Shown: one piece after another, positions 53,413-63,008 of the stretch | Position numbering within the stretch: the stretch's first letter is position 1 | Layout: the number at the start of each line of letters is the position of its first letter | Assembly: GCA_022823165.1 (NCBI GenBank) | Contig: JAJDXR010000046.1 | Span: forward strand, 1-64,000 | Direction: 5' to 3' | DNA length: 64,000 nucleotides | Origin: Anaerolineae bacterium | GTDB taxonomy: Bacteria; Chloroflexota; Anaerolineae; Aggregatilineales; Phototrophicaceae | Translations under genes and position numbers: made by a program | The notes under the pieces: model-generated | Told to the model about the DNA's origin: nothing | Seen by the model: only the letters and a program-made list of their open reading frames with translations | Database searches by the model: none

Positions 53413-53994
53413 TTAGGAGAGGGCGGGCCGCACTTCGTGATGCTGGCGGCAGCGCGCTTCGTATGATTCCTGCGCGCCAACCAGAATGGTCGGGTCATCG
53501 TAGGCGGCCGGCTTGCCATCCACCAGGCGCTGCGTACGGCTGGCCTCTTCTCCGCAGACCACGCAGATCGCATGCAGCTTGATGACTTCCTCGGCGATGC
53601 TCAATAGCTGCGGCATGGGTCCAAAAGGCTCGCCGCGAAAGTCAGTATCCAGTCCGGCCAAGATCACCCGCAGCGAGCGCTCGTCAACCAGACGCCGCAC
53701 GACCTCAATCAAGCCCACGTCAAAAAATTGCGCTTCGTCTATGGCGACCACTGTCGCGCCGCCGTCCGCGAGCGCCAGGATATCTTCAGACGACGCCACC
53801 GGGATAGCCGCTACCGATTGGCCTGTGTGGCTGGTGATATTCTGTATCCCGTAGCGATCGTCGAGCTGGGGCTTGAAGACCTTGACCGTCTGCCGCGCGA
53901 TGATGGCGCGCCGAACGCGGCGGATCAACTCCTCGGTTTTGCCGCAGAACATACTGCCGCATATAACTTCAAGGCGTCCGGCGTCGTGTTTCAT
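53413..53994 (-). CDS. tdk: Thymidine kinase
   Basis: This 193-residue type II thymidine kinase has the P-loop [18 protein letters not shown] near residue 10 and Walker B AIDEAQFF. The zinc site is made by CVVCGEEA and RCRQHHE, so three Cys and a His. It phosphorylates thymidine. It stands downstream of the rplU-rpmA-rpmE operon on the same strand with a gap of 128 bases, and thyX is present elsewhere in the window. Confidence 0.95.
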   Translation of the reverse strand: MKHDAGRLEVICGSMFCGKTEELIRRVRRAIIARQTVKVFKPQLDDRYGIQNITSHTGQSVAAIPVASSEDILALADGGATVVAIDEAQFFDVGLIEVVRRLVDERSLRVILAGLDTDFRGEPFGPMPQLLSIAEEVIKLHAICVVCGEEASRTQRLVDGKPAAYDDPTILVGAQESYEARCRQHHEVRPALS

Positions 53995-54122
53995 ACTGAT
54001 TAGGCTTTTTCGTCGCCATGCGGGTGGCTGCGGAGGAAGTCTGTTGTGACCGGCTTGCTACTCAAATCAAAACAAGACAGCCGCAGCAAGCGCTTGGCCG
54101 CCCGAAAAATTGCAGCGTTCAC

Positions 54123-54581
54123 TTAATTGTTGAGCTGATAGCCCATGCCGCGCAGCGACTTCTTCATATCGCTGACGACTTTGCGCCCGATACCCTGGAT
54201 CGTGAGGATGCTATTTTCATCGTCTTCATCGCCGAGGCGGTCCAGCACATCAGCGACAATGTTGATGCCATTGTCCTCCAGGATATTGGTGTAGCGCCCG
54301 CCAATGCCCAATTCGGCGATGGGCAGATCCAGCGGCGTCCGTTCTTCTTCTTCTTTTTCGAGTGTGCTGCGGATCTCATCGCGCTGCTGCAGGCGTTTCA
54401 TGAACTTGTCAACGCGGCCCTCGGTGTCAACGATACGCTGCTCGCCAGTGTAGAAGGGATGACAATTGGAGCAGATTTCAACGGTGAGCGACTGAACCGT
54501 TGAGCCTGTGCTCCAGGTCGTGCCGCAAGTCATGCAGCGAACCGGCGTCTCATGCCAGGCCGGATGGATTGCTTCTTTCAT
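54123..54581 (-). CDS. rpmE: Ribosomal protein L31 fused to an RpoA-CTD-like domain
   Basis: The 152-residue protein is about twice the usual L31 length. Residues 1-65 are L31, with CMTC (Cys16, Cys19) and CSNC (Cys37, Cys40), a zinc-binding C+ type. A charged linker (66-83, EKEEEE) follows. Residues about 84-150 look like an RNA polymerase alpha C-terminal domain or double helix-hairpin-helix: [20 protein letters not shown] and [23 protein letters not shown] precedes the ATG, and a hairpin lies just upstream. The fusion is read in one frame with no frameshift. Function of the extra domain is unknown. Confidence 0.9.
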   Translation of the reverse strand: MKEAIHPAWHETPVRCMTCGTTWSTGSTVQSLTVEICSNCHPFYTGEQRIVDTEGRVDKFMKRLQQRDEIRSTLEKEEEERTPLDLPIAELGIGGRYTNILEDNGINIVADVLDRLGDEDDENSILTIQGIGRKVVSDMKKSLRGMGYQLNN

Positions 54582-54594
54582 GCTTACCTCCGCG

Positions 54595-54624
54595 CATTTG
54601 CGGCTCCATAACGCAGCGCAAATG
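54595..54624 (-). promoter_or_regulatory. Hairpin in the rpmE leader
   Basis: CATTTGCG (54595-54602) pairs perfectly with CGCAAATG (54617-54624) across a 14-base loop. It ends three bases before the GGAGG of rpmE, so it could control access to the ribosome site, for example by L31 autoregulation. Not followed by a T run. Confidence 0.5.
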
Positions 54625-54639
54625 ACTTTTACCGCAATG

Positions 54640-54927
54640 CTAATTTAAGGACTGGCCAGTCTTTTCGTGGCTGTTGTAAACCGACACACGCTTCTGGCCA
54701 TTGCGGCCGCGCATCTTTTCAAAGGTTACGAAACCGGGGCGGGTGGCATAGAGCGTGTAATCCTTGCCCATGCCGACGCCTTCGCCGGGATGGAATCGGC
54801 TGCCGCGCTGCCGCACGATGATGTTGCCGGCAATGACAAACTCGCCGCCAAAATTCTTCACGCCCAGGCGCTTGGAATTGCTGTCGCGTCCATTACTTGA
54901 TGAACCGCCGCCTTTTTTGTGAGCCAT
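54640..54927 (-). CDS. rpmA: 50S ribosomal protein L27
   Basis: The 95-residue protein begins [20 protein letters not shown], the L27 start, and has the conserved [19 protein letters not shown]. The N-terminal extension ahead of GGGSS is absent, so no leader removal is expected. It lies between rplU and rpmE. L27 reaches the peptidyl-transferase centre. Confidence 0.97.
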   Translation of the reverse strand: MAHKKGGGSSSNGRDSNSKRLGVKNFGGEFVIAGNIIVRQRGSRFHPGEGVGMGKDYTLYATRPGFVTFEKMRGRNGQKRVSVYNSHEKTGQSLN

Positions 54928-54954
54928 GACAGTTTGCCTCCCCTGCGCCTTTGC

Positions 54955-55266
54955 CTAGACCGAAATGTCGTCAATGCGGAGCCGCGTATAATACTGGCGA
55001 TGCCCCTGCTTGCGCCGATAATTCGTGCGTTGGCGGTATTTATAGACGATTATCTTTTTGCCGCGGAATTGCTCAACCACGGTTGCGCTGACGCGCGCGC
55101 CTTCTACCAGCGGTTGACCGATCTTCGTATCGTTTTCATCGGCGACCAGGAGCACATCAGGCAAATCAATTGATTCGCCGACAGCCTGCGGCAGCCGGTC
55201 GACGTCTATGGTGGCGCCGACTTCCGCTCGATATTGTTTGCCGCCACTGCGGATAATTGCGTACAT
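54955..55266 (-). CDS. rplU: 50S ribosomal protein L21
   Basis: The 103-residue protein begins MYAIIRSGGKQYRAEVGATI, and has KIIVYKYRQRTNYRRKQGHR near the end, both L21 hallmarks. It is first of the rplU-rpmA-rpmE operon. A promoter lies at 55391-55420, and a weak hairpin with T run (55358-55383) in the leader might attenuate. Confidence 0.97.
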   Translation of the reverse strand: MYAIIRSGGKQYRAEVGATIDVDRLPQAVGESIDLPDVLLVADENDTKIGQPLVEGARVSATVVEQFRGKKIIVYKYRQRTNYRRKQGHRQYYTRLRIDDISV

Positions 55267-55357
55267 CTTTTACTCCAATCTTCGCTTTGCTTCTCCGCGC
55301 CCAAGGCCCATTCTGGCTTGATACACGGGGAAAATTGGCATTACTTGGCATTACAAT

Positions 55358-55383
55358 AAAAACCCCACTGATTTCGGCAGGGC
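55358..55383 (-). terminator. Weak terminator-like hairpin in the rplU leader
   Basis: On the minus strand CCCTG pairs with CAG(T)GG with one bulge over a seven-base loop, followed by GG and five T. It could end transcripts from queA or attenuate rplU. The stem is short, so confidence is low. Confidence 0.35.
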
Positions 55384-55390
55384 GTCGGCT

Positions 55391-55420
55391 ATTGTAGAGT
55401 AGGACGGTATGTCCAGTCAA
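55391..55420 (-). promoter_or_regulatory. Promoter of rplU-rpmA-rpmE
   Basis: On the minus strand TTGACT (55415-55420) and TACAAT (55391-55396) are 18 bases apart. The rplU start is 125 bases downstream, leaving a long leader. Confidence 0.65.
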
Positions 55421-55452
55421 GCGGCAGTTTACCTGCTTCAGCACTGCGGACG

Positions 55453-56490
55453 CTAGTCCACAAACATGGCATCGCCAAAAGAATAGAAGCGGTAATCCAT
55501 TTCTTTTGCGCATTCGTAGGCGCCCAGCATGACTTCGCGCCCAGCGAAAGCGCTGAGCATCATCAGCAGCGTCGATCTGGGCAGGTGGAAATTAGTAACC
55601 ATGGCGTCGACTATGCGCCAGCGGTAGCCCGGTGTGATGAAGAGATCCGTATGATCAGCGAAGGGCGCCACGGCGCGGCGCTCCTGGTTTTCATCTGCAG
55701 CGCGTTTTGCCGCCGTCTCCAGCGCGCGCGCCGATGTCGTGCCCACCGCGATGACGCGCCCGCCCTTTCGAATGCCGGCGTTGATGACTTCCGAGTTGGC
55801 CCGGTCCAGCCGGGCGTATTCGCTGTGAATCTTGTGATCCTCGACGCGCTCGGCCGCCACCGGCTGAAAAGTATCCAGCCCGATGTGCAAGGTGCAATTT
55901 GCCAGCTCTACGCCGCGGCGCTGAATTTTGTCCAGCAGCTCCCGCGTAAAATGCAGCCCGGCTGTTGGCGCCGCCGCCGAGCCTGTGATAGCGCTGTACA
56001 CGGTCTGGTAACGTTCGCTATCGGCGAGCGCCGCTGAAATATAGGGCGGCAGCGGCGCTTCACCGCTGGCTTGCAGCAGGCGGTCGATTGGCTCGCTGAA
56101 TTCGATGAGCCGCCGCGATTTATCCAATTCCCGCGTGATGGAGCAGGTGACGCCACTGCCGCTGAAGGTAAGTTCCAAGCCCTCGCGGATATTCCGGCCG
56201 CCGACCAGCGCTTCCCAGCGGCGCTCGTCGAGCTTTGTTAGAAGCAGGATTTCGACTCGACCGCCGGTTTCCGCCTTGCGCGCCTGCAGTCGGGCTGGCA
56301 TCACCCGCGTATTGTTGAGGACGAGGACATCGTCAGGCCGCAACAGAGCGGCGATGTCGGCGAAGATATGATGCGAGATGGCGCCGGTCCTGCGATCCAG
56401 ATGCAGCAGGCGGGACGAATCGCGCCGCTCAACCGGCGTCTGGGCGATGAACCGCGGCGGCAGGTCGTAGTCGAAGTCAGCAACGTTCAT
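55453..56490 (-). CDS. queA: S-adenosylmethionine:tRNA ribosyltransferase-isomerase
   Basis: QueA builds epoxyqueuosine on tRNA. The 345-residue protein begins [20 protein letters not shown] and has [17 protein letters not shown], then [14 protein letters not shown] and [13 protein letters not shown], all family blocks. Its ATG overlaps the ruvB stop as ATGA, so the two are translationally coupled. Full length. No other queuosine genes are in the window. Confidence 0.95.
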   Translation of the reverse strand: MNVADFDYDLPPRFIAQTPVERRDSSRLLHLDRRTGAISHHIFADIAALLRPDDVLVLNNTRVMPARLQARKAETGGRVEILLLTKLDERRWEALVGGRNIREGLELTFSGSGVTCSITRELDKSRRLIEFSEPIDRLLQASGEAPLPPYISAALADSERYQTVYSAITGSAAAPTAGLHFTRELLDKIQRRGVELANCTLHIGLDTFQPVAAERVEDHKIHSEYARLDRANSEVINAGIRKGGRVIAVGTTSARALETAAKRAADENQERRAVAPFADHTDLFITPGYRWRIVDAMVTNFHLPRSTLLMMLSAFAGREVMLGAYECAKEMDYRFYSFGDAMFVD

Positions 56491-57533
56491 AGCAGGCGCT
56501 GCTGGCTCTCGTCTTCCGCGTCGGGAAGCGCAATGTCAAGGTGCCGGTAGGCGTGCTCGGTACAGGTTCGTCCGCGCGGGGTGCGGTCGATGAAGCCCAA
56601 CTGAATGAGATAAGGCTCATAGACATCCATGATGGTGGCGCGGTCTTCGCTGATGGCGGCGGCCAGCGTATCCAAACCCACGGGACCCCCTTTGTACTTC
56701 TCGATGATGATACGCAAGAGGCGGCGATCGACATCATCCAAGCCCAGTTGATCAACCTCCATTAACTCAAGCGCCTCCCGCGTTACGCCCAACGTAATCA
56801 CGCCGTCCGCGCGCGCTTCAGCAAAATCCCTGACCCGGCGCAGCAGGCGCAAGCCCACCCGCGGCGTCCCCCGCGCGCGTTTGGCAATCTCGGCCGCGGC
56901 TTCTTGGCTGGTTTCAACTTTCAGCAGACCGGCCGCGCGTTCTACAATCCCTTCCATGGCCGGCTGATCGTAAAAGTCAAGCCGGAAGCGGGCGCCAAAC
57001 CGGTCGCGCAAAGGGCCAGCCAGCAGCGCCAGGCGGGTGGTCGCGCCGATAACCGTAAAGCGCGGCAAATTCAAGCGCAGCGTCTTGGCGGCCGGACCCT
57101 TGCCAATCACGATATCGAGCACGAAATCTTCCATGGCCGGGTAAAGGATCTCTTCCACCGCTTTTCCCAGCCGATGCACCTCGTCGATAAAGAGGATGTC
57201 GCCTGCTTTCAGATGCGTCAGAATCGCGGCCAGGTCGCCGGCGCGTTCAATGGCCGGCCCGGCAGTGATGCGGATATTGCCCTGTACTTCGTTGGCGATG
57301 ACATAAGCCAGCGATGTCTTGCCCAGCCCGGGTGGACCATAGAAAAGGATATGATCAATCGGCTCGCCGCGGACCGCCGCCGCCTCAATGATGATGCTCA
57401 GGTTCTCGCGCACCCGCGCCTGGCCCAGCATGTCAGCCAGGCGCTGCGGCCGCAAGGCGAAATTGTCCCGCTCGACTTTGCGCTGCTGCCCGCTGACTAC
57501 GCGATCCTCTGGCGACATCTGTAGCTTGTCCAT
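56487..57533 (-). CDS. ruvB: Holliday junction ATPase RuvB
   Basis: RuvB is the motor of RuvABC. The 348-residue protein has Walker [12 protein letters not shown] and Walker [13 protein letters not shown]. Sensor 1 GATTR and the arginine finger LRDRFG are also present. A second ATG five codons in is possible. It is coupled to queA and separated from ruvA and ruvC by about 25 kb, so RuvABC is split between two operons. A promoter lies 20 bases upstream. Confidence 0.96.
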   Translation of the reverse strand: MDKLQMSPEDRVVSGQQRKVERDNFALRPQRLADMLGQARVRENLSIIIEAAAVRGEPIDHILFYGPPGLGKTSLAYVIANEVQGNIRITAGPAIERAGDLAAILTHLKAGDILFIDEVHRLGKAVEEILYPAMEDFVLDIVIGKGPAAKTLRLNLPRFTVIGATTRLALLAGPLRDRFGARFRLDFYDQPAMEGIVERAAGLLKVETSQEAAAEIAKRARGTPRVGLRLLRRVRDFAEARADGVITLGVTREALELMEVDQLGLDDVDRRLLRIIIEKYKGGPVGLDTLAAAISEDRATIMDVYEPYLIQLGFIDRTPRGRTCTEHAYRHLDIALPDAEDESQQRLL

Positions 57534-57552
57534 GACATGTGATAGTAAGTTG

Positions 57553-57580
57553 AGTATAGACTAGCAGAATGCGGATTCAA
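57553..57580 (-). promoter_or_regulatory. Promoter of ruvB-queA
   Basis: On the minus strand TTGAAT (57575-57580) and TATACT (57553-57558) are 16 bases apart. The ruvB start follows 20 bases downstream. Confidence 0.5.
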
Positions 57581-57650
57581 TGCTTGCTTTACATAGCGAA
57601 TGCCAAGCCTTAAACTTATTGCTGACGCGACAGCGAAAGGACGCCGCCGG

Positions 57651-58277
57651 ATGACTATGAGTCTGAACGTTTCCACGCATCCACTGGTCAAACACAAATT
57701 GACGCTCCTGCGCGACACAGCCACCGACCACCGCAAGTTCCGTGAATTGGCGCGTGAATTGGCGCTGCTGCTCTGTTACGAAGCCACGCAAGACCTGAGC
57801 CTTGAGCCCGCGGTGGTCAACACGCCCATGGGAGAAGCGACCGGCTCGCTCGCAAGCGAAATTATCGGAGTCGTGCCGATTCTGCGCGCCGGCCTGGGGC
57901 TGGTGGATGGCATTCAGGAGCTGCTGCCGGCCGTGCAAGTCTGGCATATTGGGCTCTACCGCGATGAGGAAACTTTGCGGCCGGTCGAGTATTACAACAA
58001 ACTGCCGGACGCGCCCACGGTGCAGTTGTGTTTGGTGCTGGATCCTATGCTGGCGACGGGCGGCTCGGGCATAGCGACCATCAATATACTCAAACGCTGG
58101 GGCGCCAAACGCATCAAATTCCTCGGCATTCTGGCCGCCCCGGAAGGTGTGCAGGCGCTGTCAGAAGCTCATCCGGATGTCCCCATACATGTCGCTGAGC
58201 TGGACGAGCGGCTGAACGAAATCGGCTTTATTGTTCCCGGCCTCGGCGATGCCGGCGACCGCATGTTTGGCACCTGA
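57651..58277 (+). CDS. upp: Uracil phosphoribosyltransferase
   Basis: UPRT makes UMP from uracil and PRPP. The ATG at 57651 gives 208 residues, the usual length; a further in-frame ATG six bases on is also possible, and the long upstream extension is rejected. Seen are [20 protein letters not shown] start ([14 protein letters not shown]), [13 protein letters not shown] and the PRPP loop [23 protein letters not shown] ends it. Its stop shares a base with the next start, so both are co-translated. Confidence 0.95.
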   Translation: MTMSLNVSTHPLVKHKLTLLRDTATDHRKFRELARELALLLCYEATQDLSLEPAVVNTPMGEATGSLASEIIGVVPILRAGLGLVDGIQELLPAVQVWHIGLYRDEETLRPVEYYNKLPDAPTVQLCLVLDPMLATGGSGIATINILKRWGAKRIKFLGILAAPEGVQALSEAHPDVPIHVAELDERLNEIGFIVPGLGDAGDRMFGT

Positions 58278-59341
58278 TGCTGCGGCTATTCGCTTTTGTC
58301 ATCGTTTTTAATACGGCGCTGGCGACGACGCTGCTGGCGATACCCGTCGCGCGTTATCTCAGTTTTCGTTTTGGGGTGACCTCGGTGCCCGGCGGGCGTC
58401 GCCAGGAACGGGTCGCCATGCCAAAATTGGGCGGGATGGTGATCTTTCTCGGCTTCATGGCCGGCATCATCGTCGCCCAATTCGTGGCGATTGAGCGTCA
58501 AGACCCCAATGAAATCACGCGCTTGGTCGGCTTGGTAGTCGGCGGCGGCCTGATTTTCATTCTGGGGCTAATCGACGACGTCTTTGACCTGAACTATATT
58601 CAGATCTTCATCGGTCAGGCGCTTGCGTCAGGCATCGCCATCGCCTTCCAGATCTTTATCGAATTCTTCAACAATCCGCTGACCGGCTCGCAAACCGATC
58701 CCTGGCCGCCCGTTATCACTGTGGCGCTGACCCTGTTTTGGCTGGTGTTGATGATGAATACGGTGAATCTGCTGGACGGATCTGACGGCTTGGCGGGCGG
58801 CATCGCCCTGATCGCCGGCGCTGTGCTTTTCCTCAACAGCGCCTTTCGCCTGGCGCCGCCGCAGACCAGCGTGAGCCTGCTGCCACTGGCGCTGACTGGC
58901 GCCCTAGCCGGCTTTCTAATCTATAACTCTTACCCAGCCCGCATCTATATGGGCGGCAGCGCCTGGTTTCTGGGTTATGTACTGGGCGCGCTGAGCATCA
59001 TCGGGGGCGCCAAAATGGCGACTATTCTGCTGGTTATGGGCTTGCCGCTGATGGACCTCGGCTGGCAGATTTTCAACCGCCTGCGCAGCGGCGCCAATCC
59101 CTTTCGCGGAGATCGCGGTCATCTGCATTTTCGCCTGCAGGACACCGGCTTGATGACGCCGCGGCAGATTGCGCTGTCCTATTACACCGTTTGCGCCTTC
59201 TTCGGTTTTCTGACGCTGGTAACGACCAGCCAAATGTTTAAGTTTATCGCCTTCGCAGTCATGCTGATTTGCATCGCTATCGGCTTTGTTGTGGTTGGGC
59301 GCTTGTCAGCTCTGGACGAAGATTACACATCATCGTCGTAA
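58277..59341 (+). CDS. Undecaprenyl-phosphate sugar-1-phosphate transferase (WecA/MraY family)
   Basis: The 354-residue protein has about ten membrane segments. The catalytic motifs of this family are seen: LIDDVFDL, then NTVNLLDGSDGLAGG and GDRGHLHFRL. It would move a sugar-1-phosphate to the lipid carrier and begin glycan or O-antigen-like polymer synthesis. Chemistry of the sugar is not known. Its ATG overlaps the upp stop by one base. Its end overlaps the convergent gene by 19 bases. Confidence 0.9.
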   Translation: MLRLFAFVIVFNTALATTLLAIPVARYLSFRFGVTSVPGGRRQERVAMPKLGGMVIFLGFMAGIIVAQFVAIERQDPNEITRLVGLVVGGGLIFILGLIDDVFDLNYIQIFIGQALASGIAIAFQIFIEFFNNPLTGSQTDPWPPVITVALTLFWLVLMMNTVNLLDGSDGLAGGIALIAGAVLFLNSAFRLAPPQTSVSLLPLALTGALAGFLIYNSYPARIYMGGSAWFLGYVLGALSIIGGAKMATILLVMGLPLMDLGWQIFNRLRSGANPFRGDRGHLHFRLQDTGLMTPRQIALSYYTVCAFFGFLTLVTTSQMFKFIAFAVMLICIAIGFVVVGRLSALDEDYTSSS

Positions 59342-60900
59342 TAGCCGTCATCCTGGTCAAAGGCGTCCGCATCGCTCAGGTCTTCGTATTCCAGCTCGCT
59401 GGATGCAGCCGCTTCTTTGCCACCCGCGCGCCTTTCTTTCTGCGATGGTTTCGGCGCCGGGCGCGTTTGACTGGCGCCGCGCCGGTCGCTGCCGCGGGTC
59501 GCCGCCGTGTTTCTGAGCGCGTTTTCGGCGGCGCCGTCTATTGCATCCGCTGCTGAAAATTCGGACGTTGCCGCGGCCGCATCGTCCGCCGACGCTCGCT
59601 GATCGGAGCCCGCGCTTTTGACAAATGGACGCGAGAAAGGCTCGCCGTCGACTTCGTCGGGCGCTTCAAGCCAGTCATCGGCGGCGCCAGCCGGCGATGA
59701 CTGCGTGGCAAATGGACGCGCGAAGGGCGCCGCGCTACCATGGTCAAGGTCGGCGAACGTGGACATGGACTCGCCCCCTGAGTCATCGCTTATCCGCATT
59801 GGTTTCGCTGGCGCGCCTTCGTCGATTGCGCTGGGCCGAGGCTCTGCGGCGCGCGGGAGTCTAGAGGGCGCGGTCGGTCTTCGGTCTTCCACCGAGTCAG
59901 CCACCGGTTGACGCCCCATGTCCATCATGTTCACCACTGCTACGGCTTGGCGGCTGATTGGCTCGCGCCCCGGCGGACCGGGAATCGGCAGCCTTAGGTC
60001 GTAGATTGATTTGGCTGGCGCCGCCTGAGCCGCTGCTGAGCCGGTGGCTGGTTGCGGTCGCGCTGGCGCCGGGGCGGTCGGGGCTGTTTTAGGCTCGTCG
60101 CCGTCCAGCGTGATCAGCCTGCCATCGCGAAAGGTAGCGCTGCGACTGCCAATACGCTCGGTGGCGGCTTCCAGCGCCCCCAGAACTAATACGCAGCTGA
60201 TGTTCAGCAGCGTAACCTGCGCGAGAATAAGCGCGAGGCCGCGCAGCAAGCCTTCAATAGCCAGCGCGACTGCGGGATTGGCAGTATTGAAGGCCCGCCA
60301 CGTGCCGAAGCAGATCGCCAGCAGCGCCAGCTGCGGCAAGACTTTCTCCGCTGCGCTGAGCTTCACGGGTAGGGCGGGGAAGCTGCAATTGGCGATTGTG
60401 AAGACGATGTAAAGCCACAGCCAGAAGTTCGCTGTCTGCGTCAATGAGGTGATAGCGGCGCCCAAATCGCTAACGCTGCCCGTCGGGGCTGGCAACATAG
60501 ATCCGCTGACAGGAAACAAGGCTGCCGAGATCGCCCAGAGCGCGGCCAGCCCCGACGCCAGCGGACTCAAGGAAGTCAGGATCAGCTTGATGCGGCCGCT
60601 TTCCGGAGCGACGCGAATGAAGCTCAGACGCAGCTCGCTTATATTCTGCCCTTCGGGAAATCGCAGCGATCCCTCAGCCCGCGCATTGAGCGCGCCGGCC
60701 GTCAGCCACAGCGTCAGCTCGCGCAGCAAGAGGCCTGGCAAGAATATGATGTAATAAAGTACGGTCGTTACTTGGAAATCACTGGTCAGCAGCCAGCCGA
60801 CCTTAAAAATGTGTTGATGCAGCCAGCGTTCGAGTTGGCGAAAGATCAGGCCGAGCAGCCCCAGACCAATGACCAGGGCGAGGAAATCCAGGTCTCTCAG
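59323..60900 (-). CDS. Hypothetical membrane protein with disordered tail; probable CTG start
   Basis: The frame is open and reads membrane-like protein from the base next to the tpiA stop. No ATG, GTG or TTG occurs until 60741, which would cut off two membrane spans (LALVIGLGLLGLIF and TTVLYYIIFLPGLLL). A CTG at 60900, with AAAGG eight bases upstream and one base after the tpiA stop, is the likely start. The 525-residue product has about five spans, then a Pro/Ala/Ser/Asp-rich tail of over 250 residues ending in an acidic, Tyr-rich stretch. Confidence 0.65.
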   Translation of the reverse strand: MRDLDFLALVIGLGLLGLIFRQLERWLHQHIFKVGWLLTSDFQVTTVLYYIIFLPGLLLRELTLWLTAGALNARAEGSLRFPEGQNISELRLSFIRVAPESGRIKLILTSLSPLASGLAALWAISAALFPVSGSMLPAPTGSVSDLGAAITSLTQTANFWLWLYIVFTIANCSFPALPVKLSAAEKVLPQLALLAICFGTWRAFNTANPAVALAIEGLLRGLALILAQVTLLNISCVLVLGALEAATERIGSRSATFRDGRLITLDGDEPKTAPTAPAPARPQPATGSAAAQAAPAKSIYDLRLPIPGPPGREPISRQAVAVVNMMDMGRQPVADSVEDRRPTAPSRLPRAAEPRPSAIDEGAPAKPMRISDDSGGESMSTFADLDHGSAAPFARPFATQSSPAGAADDWLEAPDEVDGEPFSRPFVKSAGSDQRASADDAAAATSEFSAADAIDGAAENALRNTAATRGSDRRGASQTRPAPKPSQKERRAGGKEAAASSELEYEDLSDADAFDQDDGYYDDDV

Positions 60901-60901
60901 A

Positions 60902-61675
60902 TCAGGAACCTTTGACTCTTGCTGCGATTTCGATCAGCGCAGCGAAGTCCCGCGTTTGCAGAGAAGCGCCGCCAACCAATGCCCCGTCTATATTGGGCTG
61001 CGACATGAATTCCTCCATGTTGCCGGGTTTGACGCTGCCGCCGTATTGAATGCGCAGCGCATCGGCGATGGCATCGCTGTAGAGCGCGCGAATCGTATCG
61101 CGAACCGCCGACTTGATGATGGCGTCCGCTTGTTCGCCGCTGGCGCTGCGGCCGCTGCCGATTGCCCAGATCGGTTCGTAGGCGATGACCACCCGCTGCA
61201 TGTCATCCGCTGCAATACCAGCGAGCGCCGCGCTGACTTGCGATTGAACGAAGTCGACCGTTTCACCGGCTTCGTTTTGCGCCAGGCTTTCACCCACCGC
61301 GATGATCGGTCGCAGGCCGCAAGCCAGGCAGGCTTTGGCTTTCCTGTTCACATTTTCGTCGCTTTCGTTGAGGTAGGCGCGGCACTCCGAATGCCCGATG
61401 ATGACGTAGTCGACATAGGGCTGCACCATAGTCGCCGATACTTGCGAGGTGTAGGCGCCGCTCGCTTCCCAGTGCGCATCCTGAGCCGCGACTTTGAGGG
61501 CTGATTCAGCCAGCGCGGCCGAGACTGGTCCAAGCGCAAGCAACGTCGGCGCAACCACGCGCTCTACCTTGTCATAAGCCTGGACCATGGGACCAAGCTC
61601 TTGAACAAAAGCAACTGCCTCCTCCGGCGACTTGTGCATCTTCCAGTTGCCGGCGATGATTGCTGTTCTGGGCAT
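60902..61675 (-). CDS. tpiA: Triosephosphate isomerase
   Basis: TpiA interconverts DHAP and G3P. The 257-residue protein begins [17 protein letters not shown] after the Met (catalytic Lys in WKMHK). [16 protein letters not shown] holds the catalytic His, and [17 protein letters not shown] the catalytic Glu. [13 protein letters not shown] closes the phosphate site. Third gene of the gap-pgk-tpiA run. Normal length. Confidence 0.97.
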   Translation of the reverse strand: MPRTAIIAGNWKMHKSPEEAVAFVQELGPMVQAYDKVERVVAPTLLALGPVSAALAESALKVAAQDAHWEASGAYTSQVSATMVQPYVDYVIIGHSECRAYLNESDENVNRKAKACLACGLRPIIAVGESLAQNEAGETVDFVQSQVSAALAGIAADDMQRVVIAYEPIWAIGSGRSASGEQADAIIKSAVRDTIRALYSDAIADALRIQYGGSVKPGNMEEFMSQPNIDGALVGGASLQTRDFAALIEIAARVKGS

Positions 61676-61761
61676 ATTCCGCTCCTAAATGACGAGGCGA
61701 ACTCAAGGTTATTCTATAGCTGCGGGGCGGCATTGCGCCAGCGCGCAGCGCGAGAATTGAG

Positions 61762-62949
61762 TTATTTGTCGGCCAAAGCCGCGATTCCGGGCAGCGTCTT
61801 GCCTTCCAGCAACTCCAGGCTGGCGCCGCCGCCGGTTGAGATATGCGACATTTTCTCCGCCAAGCCGGCCTGCTCGGCAGCCGCGGCTGAGTCCCCGCCG
61901 CCGATGATTGTGGTTGCGCCTTTGGACGTCTGCTCGGCCAGCGCTTCCGCCAGGCCGAAAGTTCCCTGCGCGAATGTCGGCATCTCAAAGACGCCCATGG
62001 GCCCGTTCCAGACGATTGTGCCGGCGCCTTCCAGCGCATGTCGATACTGGGCGACAGTCTCAGGGCCGATATCCAGCGCTTGCCAGCCGGCCGGCAGATC
62101 GGCGTCGGCCATGACAACCTCGTTTTCGGCGTCGTTTTGGAAGGCAGCGGCAATGCGTTGATCGGCCGGCAATTGCAGTTTCGCGCCGGCAGCGTCCAGC
62201 AGCTCGCGGGCGATAGCCAGCGCATCCGATTCGACTAGCGAAGCGGCCATGTAACGGCCTTGCGCGGCGAAAAATGTATTGGCCATGCCACCGCCGACCA
62301 ACAGTTTGTCCACTTTGCTCAGCAGGGCTTGGATGACGTCAATCTTGCCGGAGACCTTGGCGCCGCCCAGTATGGCGATGAAGGGGCGGCGCGGAGCTTC
62401 CAGCGCAGTCGCCAGGTAATCCAGCTCTCGCTCAAGCAGCAGGCCCGCGACCGCCTCAAGCTGCGCCGCTACGCCGACATTCGAGGCGTGCGCGCGATGG
62501 GCTGTCCCAAAGGCGTCGTTGACGTAGATATCCCCGTGCAGCGCCAATTCTCGCGCGAAATCGCTGTCGTTCGTGGTTTCAGCCGCATGAAAGCGGGTAT
62601 TCTCGAGCAGCGCGATCCCGCCTGCCGGCAGCGCTGCCAGCGCGTTCATCGCTTTGTTTCCAATGCAGTCGTCAGCGAAAGCGACAGCGCGATCCAAGAG
62701 GAGCGACAATGCTTCCGCTACCGGCGCCAGGGACAGCTCCGGCGCGCGCTGGCCTTTGGGGCGGCCCAGATGCGACATCAGAATCAGCGATTTGGGCTTG
62801 CGATCCAGGATAAAGCGGATGGTGGGCAAAGCCGCTTGTATGCGGGTATCGTCCGTAATAGCCCCTTCAGCCAACGGAACATTAAAATCCACCCGCATAA
62901 GCACGCGCTTGCGGGCCAGCTCGACATCACGAACAGTTTTTTTGTTCAT
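61762..62949 (-). CDS. pgk: Phosphoglycerate kinase
   Basis: Pgk makes ATP from 1,3-bisphosphoglycerate. The start is placed at 62949 ([17 protein letters not shown]), giving 395 residues, the normal size; a longer in-frame extension is rejected as non-protein-like. [20 protein letters not shown] and [14 protein letters not shown] (read [14 protein letters not shown]) are family blocks. [13 protein letters not shown] is the nucleotide loop. It follows gap by 59 bases and precedes tpiA by 86. Confidence 0.96.
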   Translation of the reverse strand: MNKKTVRDVELARKRVLMRVDFNVPLAEGAITDDTRIQAALPTIRFILDRKPKSLILMSHLGRPKGQRAPELSLAPVAEALSLLLDRAVAFADDCIGNKAMNALAALPAGGIALLENTRFHAAETTNDSDFARELALHGDIYVNDAFGTAHRAHASNVGVAAQLEAVAGLLLERELDYLATALEAPRRPFIAILGGAKVSGKIDVIQALLSKVDKLLVGGGMANTFFAAQGRYMAASLVESDALAIARELLDAAGAKLQLPADQRIAAAFQNDAENEVVMADADLPAGWQALDIGPETVAQYRHALEGAGTIVWNGPMGVFEMPTFAQGTFGLAEALAEQTSKGATTIIGGGDSAAAAEQAGLAEKMSHISTGGGASLELLEGKTLPGIAALADK

Positions 62950-63008
62950 GCCACCTGCTCCCTGAATTGCCGGCGAGCGCGGCCAGCGAAGCGCGTTTGC
63001 GGCTAAGC

